From assembly GCA_027924585.1 (NCBI GenBank), contig BSBM01000050.1, positions 9,261,501 to 9,325,500 of the forward strand: a stretch of 64,000 nt of DNA, written 5' to 3'. The position numbers were made by a program, and so were the translations under genes. Position 1 is the stretch's first letter; every line of letters starts with the position of its first letter. Under the pieces are notes generated by a model, which saw only the letters and a program-made list of their open reading frames with translations, made no database searches and was not told the origin of the DNA. This document shows positions 1-12,200 of this stretch, piece after piece. This DNA is from Larix kaempferi (taxonomy: Eukaryota; Streptophyta; Pinopsida; Pinales; Pinaceae).

Positions 1-419
1 TATAACGAGTGAAACCCTCATGGGCATGTTGCTGAGACATGCACACATGAATCTCCCTTTTTAATTGACTATAATTACTGAGTAACAATTTGTTCGGCTT
101 AGTTTAACATGCTCACATGATTTTCTTAATGAAAAATAATAGAATCTTTATGATTTTGACTAATGAGCCATGGAAGTCCCAATTGAAAACAACAATTCAT
201 GTGTTTGTGAGAAGAGGATGAATCGCCATTGACCGAAGTCTAGTGAGATGGCCAAGAGGAAAAACATAGAGTCAAGGTGTGAGAATTCTCTTAAAGAATA
301 TGTGTTAAAGAGTCCAAACCCATCTACCTTCGAAACCCAAGTATCTGTCTGAATCTAATAACACCATCATCCCACTATGTCAAGAGGGTTGTTTGAATGA
401 AGAAATGTATGCCTTTCAC
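1..419. other. AT-rich intergenic DNA, no gene seen
   Basis: No long reading frame or repeat boundary is visible. The last part, from about 390, may belong to the upstream end of the PPR remnant that follows, because a methionine-rich stretch translates into plausible PPR-like residues in the same frame. Confidence 0.5.
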
Positions 420-750
420 GATATGTATAACACATTTACCTAGGTATTGCAAGCGTGCACTTCATTGGAGGTTGCGTGAGAAGGTAAGCAACTCCATTCT
501 CATATGATTATAACAGGACTAAAACAAAAAAAAATAGAGCTTGTGAATTTGTATTCCAAATGTGATATTGTGGAGAATGTACGCCAGGTGTTTGAAAACG
601 TCACTGAACCGGATGTGTTCCATTGGAATATAGTGATCAAATGTATTCTAAGAATAGGTTCTTTCAGAAAGCACTCAATCTCTATTATGAAATACAGAAG
701 GAAGCAACCCATATGGACAAGTTTAATTTTTTGCGTGTTTTAAGGCGCGG
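420..750 (+). pseudogene. Pentatricopeptide-repeat (PPR, PLS-type) protein fragment
   Basis: PPR proteins are nuclear-encoded, organelle-targeted RNA-binding proteins used in editing, splicing and stability. The frame of the ATG at 504 reads VLQACTSLEVA, a TGA stop at 477-479, then EGKQLHSHMIITGLKQ, LVNLYSKCDIVENVRQVFEN and EPDVFHWNIVI. This is the usual plant order of VL-AC--L, GK-LH-H-I--G, LV--YSKC and ARQVF----EPDV-SWN-MI. After about 662 the match continues one frame over (QKALNLYYEIQKEA, then FNFLRVLRRG), so there is a frameshift as well as stops at 441 and 477. Only about 100 residues, roughly three repeats, are present, whereas family members have 400-900. I read it as a dead fragment. 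It has no visible promoter or partner gene. Confidence 0.8.
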
Positions 751-2309
751 GACAAGAAAATTCATGTAGGTATAACTAAAAGTGGGTGTGATTCAAAGAT
801 TTTGTTTGTAATTCCCTTGTTTGTTCGGTTGTATGTTGCAACTTATGTATCCCATCTAAAATTGTTCATGTTGCACCACTAACCCGCTACTAACCCGATA
901 GTGAGATAGAAAATTTCTAATGAAATTCTTTTGTTGAAGCATTAATAATCTAAATGAAATAACCGTGAGAGGAGACTTTATTATGAATTGTTTATATATG
1001 GAAACATTAACTTCAATAAATTTTGTTTTTTTCAAGCAAAATTTATTTTTAATTTTCGAGATCTTTGTTTGTGGATGGCATCATATGGATTTTCAAGCAC
1101 TATGTTTGTGGATGGTGAAATCCATTGTGGATCAACCCTCATCTTTATCAACTGGCCATTTGTGCAAATTAGTCACTTTCATTTGAAAGATTGTTTGATA
1201 GAGTTGGTCTAATTTTCTAGGTCTAATTTTCTATTTCATTGATTATTCGATTCAATTCTTCTATTGCACATATTCATGGATTCTTCGATTATGATTTATT
1301 AAATCCATTGTGGATGGTTCTTTATCATCCCACCTTTCTGCAAATAAGTCATTTTGATTTGAAAATTGGTTTGCCTCTTTCTATACAATTAGTTTGATTT
1401 CCCTATTTCACATTGTTTCTTTGGTTCGATTCTTCTATTTCATAGATTCATACATTCTTCAATTATTGATGAGATTTTTTTGATTTGAATAATGAACACA
1501 CAAATAACTTTACTATTTCATTGATTCTACTATATAATTGACTTTACTATCTCATTGATTATACTATACGATTGATTGGTATTGATCCATCCTACTTGTG
1601 AACAATGGTGTTTTCAGTTGACCTCTCCACTTTTTCATCCATATCAATATCTTTGGTTGATTGAAAAATTTGTGTTTCCTTTTAATGGGCACGACCAAAA
1701 TTACTCAACTGTAAAAAAATCAATCATGGACAGACTATGTGCTGCTAAGATCTATGAAATCTAAAAGAAGCTACTCTATTTTTGCTTGCTCCCTCCAAGC
1801 CATTTTAACAGATCTAAATATGTAAGGAAACCTTGAATCCCTCGTATTAAAAACTTTTGTCAATTTCCACTATCTAATTACAATTTGTCTAAAAAAAAGT
1901 CCTCTCAACTAAAACATCAATTTTGCTTCAGGTTTAATTATTTACAAACCATATCACTCTTAAGCTTGCTCTGCATAGAAATCTCCAAGTTGAGTACCAA
2001 GTACTTGTAAGAGGACTCCATAATTTGAACTATGTTGTTTAGTGAAATGACTCAAAGAAGTTTTGGCAAAGTAAGGCACTATAAAACCTAGCAATTTTCA
2101 TATATAGAATTTTGAACTACTCTCAAACGGTTATGTCTGGTATGGGTTTGTCATTTTCATCACCTCATTTTTCCGATCAAACAATGTCTTATTTACAAAG
2201 ACATCAAATACAAAAAAATGATTTCACAATTTGTTTTTGTTTTCCTTGTATTATGTTTTTGTCTTTATATTGATGCCCTTGTTTCAAAGAAGGTGATATG
2301 GTGATCTCA
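751..2309. other. AT-rich spacer with a short internal duplication
   Basis: No gene is visible. An imperfect direct duplication of about 180 bp is present: 1116-1290 and 1299-1480 share the order AAATCCATTGTGGAT, then CAAAT(T/A)AGTCA, then TTCGATTC(T/A)TTCTATT. The copies are well diverged. Short ORFs here (965-1212, 1576-1764) have no recognisable motif. Confidence 0.5.
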
Positions 2310-3470
2310 TTCTTCCATGGACAACACAACTACAAGGAATACACATCCACACAAAAAAAAAAATAAGGTAAGCTCAGTATCCACTAAATATTTTTTTACC
2401 TTTTGTTGTTGCATACATGAATATATTGATTTTAGGCATAGTTGGGTTATTTTTCTTAACCCTAATTGTTGTAAATTTTAACCATTTGATTTACCTATTT
2501 TCCATGAACTTGAAAATACTCCTTGGTTGAATACTATGGCCTTTCATAGACATGAATTTTTGTCTATTTCCCATTAACCACAATGGGCTAAAATAAAATC
2601 CTAATGCTCACATATAGATGACACATTCACAAATTTTATGCGGATTTTAAAAAGTTTGTATTTTATGGGTATTTTTAAAAGTTTGTATTTTTGGCCAAAT
2701 ATTGGTTTTGGTTGACCATCCATACTTTGTTTTATATCCCCAAAAATACCATTTAAAACAAGAAAAATATGGTTATATCTTCCATTTGCCTTGATACTTA
2801 GATTGTTGGTATCCATTTGATTTCTTGTGCATTGTTAAGACCGTTGATTGGGATGGTTTTGATGAAGGATATTTTGACTCCATGCATGCTTGATTACATA
2901 GACTAGGAAATCTTTGCATACAAACACATCACAACATAGCTCAACCATATTCCTTTGAGCTACTAGTTATGGAAGAATAGGCTTACAAACTATATAAGTT
3001 TGAATACTAAAAAAACGCATTCCATCATGATGCCTTGCATGAGTATATGCATGTATGTGACAATATACAAATTTATTAGTAGCTTTGATTGTTGTACTAT
3101 TTGTTTGGATTTCATATCTTCTTATTTTGGCATTTCTGAAGAGCATTTATGAATACATTGGTTTTAGTTTACTAGTGATTTTTCTTGTAGCTTCTAGGCA
3201 TATACAAAAATAAAAATAAAACATGTGTTACAACCGAACACATATTAAATGAGGTCATGAAAAGATTAAATGCATGATGAAAATAATATTTTCATTGATG
3301 TAGGAGCATAAAAGATTATGAATAGTTTGCACACAATTTAAGCCTAAGTTGTGAAGATTATTTATACTTACAAAACCAATATGTTATTTCCTAATAGAGG
3401 TGGTGTTTGCACCCAAAACAAATCGTTTGATGATAATGATGAAGGTTTCACAACACTTCACCTTTGTTGA
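2310..3470 (+). repeat. Dispersed 1.15 kb direct repeat, copy 1
   Basis: This stretch is collinear with 30,980-32,130. Shared landmarks in the same order are CTTCCATGGA(C/G)AACACAAC, TATCCACTAAATAT, TGTTGTTGCAT(A/G)CATGAAT, a CCATCCATACTTTGTTTTATATCC block, CATGCATGCTTGATTA and CACAACACTTCACCTTTGTTG. By eye most positions agree and small indels separate the copies. No coding potential survives. The edges are estimates from where similarity fades. Confidence 0.8.
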
Positions 3471-4399
3471 ATGGTGAATAATGAATCATGTAGCACGTCA
3501 ATGCCATGGTACATAGCATTCTACCCATAACTAGCACGTATCCTATTTCATTAGTAACAATTCCAAAATATGCTTTTAAGATGCTTTCTTTGTAAAAAGA
3601 TTTTTTTTTTATTGGTTAAAATTCTCCACATGGTTGAGGAAATAATATTTTTTATTGTGAAGACGGTGAGTGAGTCAACTAATCGCAAAAGTATGTAGCC
3701 ATAAAAATTTGAATGGGGACCATATGCCGGAAAATTGGGACATTTTCCGGCAAATAGAAGAGTTAACACAAGTTCAAGAAGAGTTATGAAGCTATGAAGG
3801 TGGGTGTAAGAGACTTGAAACTCTAAATCATAGTCAATAACTAGCGTATTCCATAAGTGAAACTTGCAAGTAAAATAGTTTTTAATTTCTAAGTATTTAA
3901 GAAAACGGTGGCGCAATTATGTGATAGGAGTGGTGGAGCATCCATTCCTGAGCATGATATGATTGGTAATAAACTGTGAAACTTATCCTAAATTGAAATT
4001 GGTTGAGAATTCACACCCGATCACCCATTTGGAGGGGAATTGAAAAATAATCCAGGGAAGAAATTAAACCGATAATGATTTTAGAAAAAAATTCATGGAA
4101 GAAATAATATTGAGAATGTTTTTCGAAAATCTTTTTTTTTGGCGGTGATATTTGGCATGGTCATGAAAGAACGAAAAACATGCCACTGTATCCATCCTTA
4201 CCTTTGGCCATCAAGATGACTCACAACAAAGACAATTCCTGGAAATTCATCGAAGAAGAAACTTCTTTTGAAACTTTCATTGGGTTGAAGGTATGTCGTG
4301 CATACTAGAAAATTCATCAGAATTATGAATTTAACAGTGATTATATAAATTGATTGGTTGACTCTCTAAATTTCTGGAAATGATGTTTTTATGAAATGC
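3471..4399. other. Spacer before the satellite array
   Basis: No feature can be supported. A 121-codon minus-strand frame (3551-3916) has no recognisable motif and unremarkable composition. It is treated as chance. Confidence 0.4.
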
Positions 4400-7300
4400 A
4401 ATGACAATGGTCAAGTGCGTAAATCATCCACATGCAAGATGATTCTTTCATAAATTCTTTATCCCTCAGAGGAGATAATTTTTTATCCCAAGTCTACTTG
4501 AGCCATGTTTTTCAACACCGGCAAGCATTTTTCCTAGAAGTGTAAAACATGCCAAATTTATGTTTTGGGAGGAAAATATCTCCATTACTAGACTCTTTTT
4601 CCAGAAGAAGTCAATGGTCAAGTGAATAAATCATCCACCTACAAACTTATGCTCCCAAAAAAAATTTATCCCGAGAAATGGTGGGAATTTTCCTATGGCC
4701 ATTATGGCCAGTTTTAGATGCAAAAGAGGCTGAGTGGTTGTCTTGGAAGGCCAATATTATCTTCAGCATAGACTTGTTTTAAAACCTGAGCCAATGATCA
4801 AGTTTATAAATCATCCACGTACAAGATTATACTTTTCTAAAAAATTATCCCTCACAAGTGAGAAATGGAGAGCACTTACACAAGGCTACTTAAGCCCTTT
4901 TTTCAACACTTAACCAATTTTTCCAATGGCAAACATTTTTCTAGGAGGGTGCAAAACAAGCAGAATGGTTGTTTTGGCAGGAAAATATCTCCTTTACCAG
5001 AGACTTTGTTTCAAAAATAACTCAATGATCAAGGGAATAAATCATCCACCTACCAACTTATTCTCTCAGAAATGTTTTATCCATCAAATGTGAGAAATGG
5101 CGGACATTTTCCTAAGGCCATTTAGGTCAGTTTTAGATGCAAAACAGGCCGAGTGGTTGTTTTGGTAGGCCAATATTTTCTTTACCAGAGACCCTTTTTC
5201 AAAAATGAGTCAGTTGTCATGTTCATAAGTCATCCACCTGCAATATGATGCTTTCCTAAAAATATTATCCCTCATAGGTGGGAAATGGTGGGCATTTACC
5301 CAAGGCTACTTAAGCCCCTTTTTTCAACACTTAACCAATTTTTCCAATAGGGAGCATTTTTATGGGAGGGTGCAAAAAAGGATGAATGGCTATTTTGGAA
5401 GGAAAATATATCCATGACCAAAGTCATTTTTTTGCAAAATGAGTCAATTTTAATTTGAATAAATCATCCACCAACAAACTTATGCTCTCAGAATTGTTTT
5501 ATCCCTGAAATATGAGAAATGGCGGGCATTGGTTTAAGGCCATTTTTAGGTGCAAAATAGGCCGAGTGGTTGTTTTGGAAGGCCAATATTTTATTGACCA
5601 TAGACTTTGTTTCAAACTTGATCAATGGTCAAGTGCATAAATCATCCACCTACAAGCTTATGCTTTCCTTAAAAAACTTTCCCTGACAGGTGAGAAATGG
5701 TGGGAATTTTCCCAATGCTACTTAAGCCCCTTTTTTCAACACTTAACCAATTTTTCCAATGGCAAACATTTTTCTTTGAGGGTGAAAAACAAGATGAATG
5801 CCGTTTTCGCAGGAAAATATCTCCATGACCAAAGTCGTTTTTTGCAAAATGAGTCAATTTTAAATTGAATAAATCATCCACTAATAAACTTATGCTCTCA
5901 GAAATTTTTTATCCCTGAAATATGAGAAATGGCGGGCATTTTCCTAAGGCCATTTAGGCCAATTTTAGGTGCAAAACAGGTTGAGTGGTTGTTTTGGCAG
6001 GCCAATCTTTTCTTAACCATAGACTTGTTTTCAAAACTGATCCAGTGGTCAAGTGCAGAAACCATCGACCTGCAAGTTGATGCTTTCCTAAAAAACATTT
6101 CTCTCACAGATGAGAAATGGTGGGCATTTTCCCAATGCTACTCAAGCCATTTTTTTCAATACTTAACCAATTTTGCCAATCGCAAGCATTTTTCTTTGAG
6201 GGTGCAAAACAAGATGAATGGTCATTTTGGCAGGTAAATATCTCCTTTACCAGATGCTTTATTTCAAAAATCAGACAATGGTAATGTGAATAAATCATCC
6301 ACCTACAAACTTATGCTCTCATAAAAAAATTATCCATCAAAGGTGAAAAATGAAAGGCATTTTCCTAAGGCCATTTACGCCAGTTTTAGGTGCAAAACAG
6401 GCTAAGTGGTTGTTTTGGCAGGCCAACATTTTATTGACCATATACTTGTTTTCAAAATTGATCCAATGGTTAAGTGCATAAATTATCCACCTACAAGTTG
6501 ATTCTTTCCGAAAAAAAATTTCCCTCACATATGAGAAATGGTGGGCATTTTCCCAATGCTACTCAAGCCATTGTTTTCAATACTTAACCAATTTTTCCAA
6601 TGGTGAGCATTTTTCTTTGAGGGTGCAAAAAAAGATGAATGGCCGTTTTGGCAGGAAAATATCTCCTTGACTAGAGACTTTGTTTCAAAAATCAACCAAT
6701 GGTAAATTTCACAAATCATCCACCTACAAAATTATGCTCTCATAAAAAATTTATCCCTCAAAGGTGAAAAATGGCGGGCATTTTCCTAAGGCCATTTAGG
6801 CCATTTTTAGGTGCAAAACAGGCCGAGTGTCTATTTTGGAAGGCCAATATTTTATTGACCATAGACATTGTTTCAAAACTAATATAGTGGTCAAGTGCAT
6901 AAATCATCCACCTGCAAGCTAATTCTTTCCTAAAAAACATTTCCCTTACAGATGAGAAATGGTGGGCATTTTCCCAACGCTACTCGAGCCATTTTTTTCA
7001 ATACTTAACCAATTTTTCCAATGACGAGCAATTTTTTTAGGGTGCAAAACAAGATGAATGGTTATTTTGGAAAGACAAGATCTCCTTTACGAAAGACTTT
7101 GTTTCAAAAATAAGTCAATGATCAAAGGAATAAATCATCCACCTACCAACTTATTCTATCAGAAATTTTTTATCCACCAAATGTGAGAAATGGTGGGCAT
7201 TTTCCTAAGGCCATTTAGGCCAGTTTTAGATGAAAAACAGGTTGAGTGGCTATTTTGGCAGGCCAATATTTTCTTTACCAGAGACCCTTTTTCAAAAATG

Positions 7301-8944
7301 AGCCATTGGTCATGTTCATAAGTCATCCACCTGCAATCTAATGCTTTCCTAAAAACATTATCCCTCACAGGTGGGAAATGGTGGGAATTTTTCCAAGCCT
7401 ACTCGAGCCTTTTTTTCAATACTTGACAATTTTGCCAATGGCAAGCGTGGTTCTTTTAGGGTGAAAAACAAGATGAATGGTTGTTTTGGCAGGAAAATAT
7501 CTCATTTACCAGAGACTTTGTTTTTAAAATAAGTCAATGATCAAGGGACTAAATCATCCACCTACAAGCTTATTCTCTCAGAAATTTTTTATCCACCAAA
7601 TGTGAGAAATGGTGAGCATTTTCCTAAGGCCATTCAGGCCAGTTTTAGATGCAAAATCGGCTAAGTGGTTGTTTTGGCAGGCCAATATTTTCTTTACCAT
7701 AGACCATTTTTAAACAATGAGCCAGTGGTCATGTTCATAATTCATCCACCTCTAATATGATGCTTTCCTAAAAAAATTATCCCTCACGGGTGGGAAATGG
7801 TGGGCATTTTCTCAAGCCTACTTAAGCCCTTTTTTTCAATACTTGACAATTTTTCCAATGGCGAGCATGGTTCTTTTAGGGTGCAAAACAAGATGAATGG
7901 TTGTTTTGGCAGGAAAATATCTCCTTTACCAGAGACTTTGTTTGAAAATAAGTCAATGATGAAGGGAATAAATCATCCACCTACCAGCGTATTCTCTCAA
8001 AAATGTTTTATCCACCAAATGTGAGAAATAGCAGGCATTTTCCTAATGCCATTTAGGCCAGTTTTAGATGCAAAACAAGCTAAGTGATTGTTTTGGCAGG
8101 CCAATATTTTCTTTACCAGAGACCCTTTCTAAAAAATGAGCCATTGGTCATGTTCATAAGTCATCCACCTGCAATCTGATCCTTTCCTAAAAAAATTATC
8201 CCTCACAGGTGGGAAATGGTGGGAATTTTTCCAAGCCTGCTCGAGCCATTTTTTCAATACTGGACAATTTTTCGAATGGCGAGCATGGCTATTTTAGGGT
8301 GCAAAACAAGATGAATGGTTGTTTTGGAAGGAAAATATCTCATTTACCAGAGACTTTGTTTCAAAAATAAGTCAATGATCAAGGGAATAAATCATCCACG
8401 TACAAGCTTATTCTCTCAGAAATTTTTTATCCACCAAATGTGAGAAATGGAGATCATTTTCTTAAGGCCATTTAGGCCAGTTTTAGATGAAAAATAGGGT
8501 GAGTGGTTGTTTTGGAAGGCCAGTATTTTCTCTACCAGAGACCCTTTTTCAAAAATGATCCATTGGTCATGTTCATAAGTCATCCACCTGCAATCTGATG
8601 CTTTCCTAAAAAAATTATCCCTCACGAGTGGGAAATGGTGGGCATTTTTCCAAGCCTACTCGAGCCATTTTTTTTCAATACTTGACATTTTTTTCAATGG
8701 CGAGCATGGTTCTTTTAAGGTGAAAAACAAGATGAATGGTTGTTTTGGCAGGAAAATATCTCCTTTACCAGAGCCTTTGTTTCGAAAATAATTCAATGAT
8801 CAAGGGAATAAATCATCCACCTACCAGCTTATTCTCTCAGAAATTTTTTATCCACCAAATGTGAGAAATGGAATTCATTTTCCTAAGGCCATTTAGGCCA
8901 GTTTTAGATGCAAAACAGGATGAGTGGCTATTTTGGCAAGCCAA
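4400..8944 (+). repeat. Tandem satellite array, 420 bp dimeric unit, block 1
   Basis: The marker ATCATCCACCTACAA and variants recur at about 4428, 4629, 4808, 5040, 5230, 5461, 5642, 5873, 6062, 6296, 6484, 6716, 6907, 7136, 7325, 7555, 7744, 7973, 8162, 8393, 8580 and 8814. Spacings alternate near 190 and 230, giving a higher-order unit of 412-423 bp repeated about eleven times. Each half-unit carries versions of GCGAGCATTTTT, GGTGCAAAACA, GGTTGTTTTGGCAGG and TTTACCAGAGAC. The half-units are related to each other but distinct. The array is interrupted at 8,945 by a TRIM and resumes at 13,660. Small ORFs across it are repeats of the same fortuitous frame. Confidence 0.92.
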
Positions 8945-9079
8945 TGTTGGAGCACGATTGTCCCTAGACCAAAAATTGCAGGTGTTAATCTCCGCTACAA
9001 TTGCCAAAGTTAGGATCCACGAGAGGGAGTTAACCCATGTTACGAAACTCCCGGGGAGCACTGGACGCAAATGCCAACA
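8945..9079 (-). repeat. TRIM long terminal repeat (element 3' LTR), 135 bp
   Basis: On the plus strand it starts TGTTGGAGCACG and ends TGCCAACA, so it has the TG...CA ends of an LTR. It matches the interrupted repeat at 9142-9232 plus 13616-13659, which is also 135 bp. The flanking bases GCCAA (8940-8944) pair with ACCAA (13660-13664) as a 5 bp target duplication with one mismatch. The CT-rich run TCTCCCCCCC just downstream (9081-9090) is the polypurine tract of a minus-oriented element. Confidence 0.85.
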
Positions 9080-9128
9080 ATCTCCCCCCCGGCATTACCT
9101 AGGTGAGTTTTGAACTTGAGACCTGTCA

Positions 9129-9139
9129 CTCTGATACCA
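9129..9139 (-). promoter_or_regulatory. Primer-binding site, tRNA-iMet type
   Basis: The plus strand reads CTCTGATACCA, so the minus strand is TGGTATCAGAG, the standard plant iMet PBS. It is separated by TT from the LTR starting at 9142. It primes minus-strand DNA synthesis of the TRIM. Confidence 0.85.
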
Positions 9140-9141
9140 TT

Positions 9142-9232
9142 TGTTGGAGCACGATTGCTGTTAGACCAAAACCTGCAGGTGTTAATCTCCTCCACAATTG
9201 CCAAATTTAGGATCCACGAGAGGGGGTTAACC
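9142..9232 (-). repeat. TRIM LTR (element 5' LTR), first part
   Basis: Begins TGTTGGAGCACG like the other LTR and stays collinear until TAACC at 9228-9232, where the 4.4 kb insertion begins. The remaining 44 bp are at 13616-13659. The two parts together make exactly 135 bp. Confidence 0.85.
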
Positions 9233-12200
9233 TGTCACATACCCCAATTTTGTAAAAATTATGTAATTGTTTTATTATATTCTTGAGACATTATGTTAAA
9301 TTTAATGCTAAGTAGGAATTGATGACTCAGCAGAGTCACTAGAAATGGAATGTAATTCAGAATATTTTATTATTAATAAATAGACTATGGAGACAACATC
9401 ATGGGAGAGTTGTTAAAAAGAGGTTACTGGTCAAACTGGTCGATGGAACTAGGTGGAAAGGAAAATGACAAGTGGCAGCATCCTCAAACACTTCCTAAGT
9501 TGCAGGTGGCAACTTCCCTATATTTGGGGTCATGATTCCCCAAGGAAGTGGAATCAGAGCAGGTGGCTCATTAATGACAGTTAACCCAACAAAGACCTAG
9601 GCAATATTTTAAATAGTACTCAATGAACTGAGCTGAGGGTTCGAATTGTTCTGGAGGGAGAATACATTCAGGTGAATGTTATTCAGGAGTCCCATTGAGG
9701 AAGAGGGAAATATACAGTAAGGAAGTTGTTTGAGAGGAATGCTGCGGTAAATTGGTTCCATTATAGCTTATTTGGCTGAGAGAATTTACTTGCTACACCT
9801 AGTTCCAACCAGGGAGATCAGAGCAAGCTCGGGGGTCCTGAGAAGTGTTGTCTGGGCACTCTCCAGGAGTTGGTAGGGAGGAACAGCCTCCCATTGCTGT
9901 TGTTGTCTACAGCTTATACAGGTTCTGTTATTTTATTGCTTTATGATTGTTATTTTATTCCTTTATGTTTATTAACTATGAATGAATGTAGGTTGTGTTT
10001 AATTCCTATATGTCCGAGGAGTAATTGATTAGAAAGTTAAAATCTCAGAATAGCCATAGTCAGATTTGGCAATGTTACTGTGGTTATCAGCGAAGGAGTA
10101 ACTATTACTAACTAGGTATTTATATTGTATTCAATATAATAGTAATACTTAAGTAGTAACTTATTATTACATTTATAACAACGTATCTATCAAGTATTCA
10201 ACACAACTGTAAGACTTTCATTATTAGTTTATTAATACAATTATAGACCTAGTCTGATTATAATTATTGAATAGATAAGCAAGGGTTACATATAAACAGT
10301 TGTACTCTACATATTACAAAATTAAATAAACAATTGTAGGAAACAATAATGATACTTTTAACAATAGAAGATACAGTACTGATATCAAGATAATTAACAT
10401 TGCATAGAAATTGTAGCCACAGTTAGGTTATCTACACCAATGCACAAACCCTAATTAAATTTAAACAAATCTTTACTTTTCAACCTAATCAATATCCCAA
10501 ACCCTAACAGAGAATTTCATAAAGAATTTTAACTCTGTTAAATAACTTAGTCATTGTTTTAAAAACAAAAGATTTAGCAGAACCCTATTGGGCTCAGTAT
10601 CGAGCTTAAACAGTATAGTATTAACTTCCCCTAAACTCTCTATTTCGACAGAGTCTTAATCATAACAACAGAATGAGCAATTAAATGAAATCACGACTGT
10701 GGAGTGTTGAATGGAACCCTATCATCCCAGTTCTACAACATGAAATTACCAGCAGAGAAGTAACCTAGTTATTAACTTTATAACAGTAGAAACAATCAGA
10801 ACAGTATTCGAGCTCATTGCCGAAGCTTCAGTATCATAATAGTATCTTTTACTGGGTTCTCATTTTACCTACAGAGTCAAAATCGCAGTAATGGAACAAG
10901 CATTTAAATTATACACCACACCCAACTCAAGTATACAGGAGTACCAATAATACATCATATTACCAAAGTTCTTTTACACAGTAAGGTCTATAACCAAACA
11001 TATTACCAAACCCTGAGTGAAACCCTTCACATTTTTAACAGCACAGTAATAAAACAAAGGGGCGAGGCCATAATCTCATCTACCAACAGGTCACCGTCAT
11101 TCTCATCTTTTTATATATACAACATTTTTCTTCTTTAGAAAAACCCTAAATACCAAAAGAAGGCGAATAATGACAACATTGACCGAAGCCGTAACACCCT
11201 AATACAACACAGGGTTAAACCCTTAATATGTCATTTAAACATACAGTTAAAAAGATTGAGCAAGGCTGCTGTAACCACTGTGTCACTACGCTCAAACCAA
11301 AATCCTAACCATACAGACAACCAGCAAGGAGGAAACGCCATGGTGAAACCAGGCTTACCAGGTAAGACCCAAGTGCCGAGGGTTGAGTCTTTTACACCTT
11401 CAAAGTAGCCAGGACCTGCATAGGACATAATCGAATTAGTTACCAAATTTTCTTTCTTAGAAACAAAGCAAATTCTTTTAAAACTGGAAAAAACGATAAA
11501 GCAATTTTATAGCTTACCAACGAATTTAGAGAAGTTGCAACCACGGTAATGGCCTGATAAGCCATGAGATACTTAAATGAAAAACCCCACCCTGGTCATG
11601 AAAGGAATGAGCTGGTAATATCAAAGGATACCTTCCATGATGGGAGCCAGGACAAAAGCAAGTCAGACGCTACCCTCATGCCATGACCAGACCTGTAAAG
11701 GAAGAAAAGGGATAAACCCTAGATTTTCTCAACACACTTATAGCTTTCAACAGCCAAATTTAAAGGCTCCAAACGATACAATGAGCAAGCACGAGAGCTG
11801 GGAGCAGCATAGAAACTACTAGCCCACAGAAACAGCAGCACAGGTAAACCCTGGGCGTTTAACAAGATTATATCTGTCAACAGCAAAAATACAACGAGTT
11901 CCAAACGATACAGTGGACAAATACAAAGGTTCGAGAAAGCATAGAAGCTACTAGTACACTGTAACAGCAAAACTCAGACAGAAGGGTTCGCAGAGCGACC
12001 AAGCCCGAAGGCAAAGGGAAATGATAGAGTAGGGTTAGTCAACTGCTATATATCACCAAATGCATGGCTCAAGATCAACCACGTAGCACTTAAAATATTT
12101 TCCATGCAGTGGGTCGATGATCCAATGTTCCACGATGAGTTTCAAATTGTTTGTGATTCAAATTAAAATCATAGCATGGGTACACCAAATCAAGGGATAA

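Noticed and set aside
5669-8625. Repeated 60-100 codon ORFs on both strands, such as 5929-6237 and 6104-6298
   Set aside because: They recur once per 420 bp satellite unit with the same residues. They are the satellite read in one frame. No start or codon signal separates them.
9080-9145. TRIM internal sequence considered as a tRNA gene because of CTCTGATACCA
   Set aside because: It is only the complement of the tRNA 3' end. No acceptor or anticodon arms can be folded, and its place beside an LTR identifies a primer-binding site.
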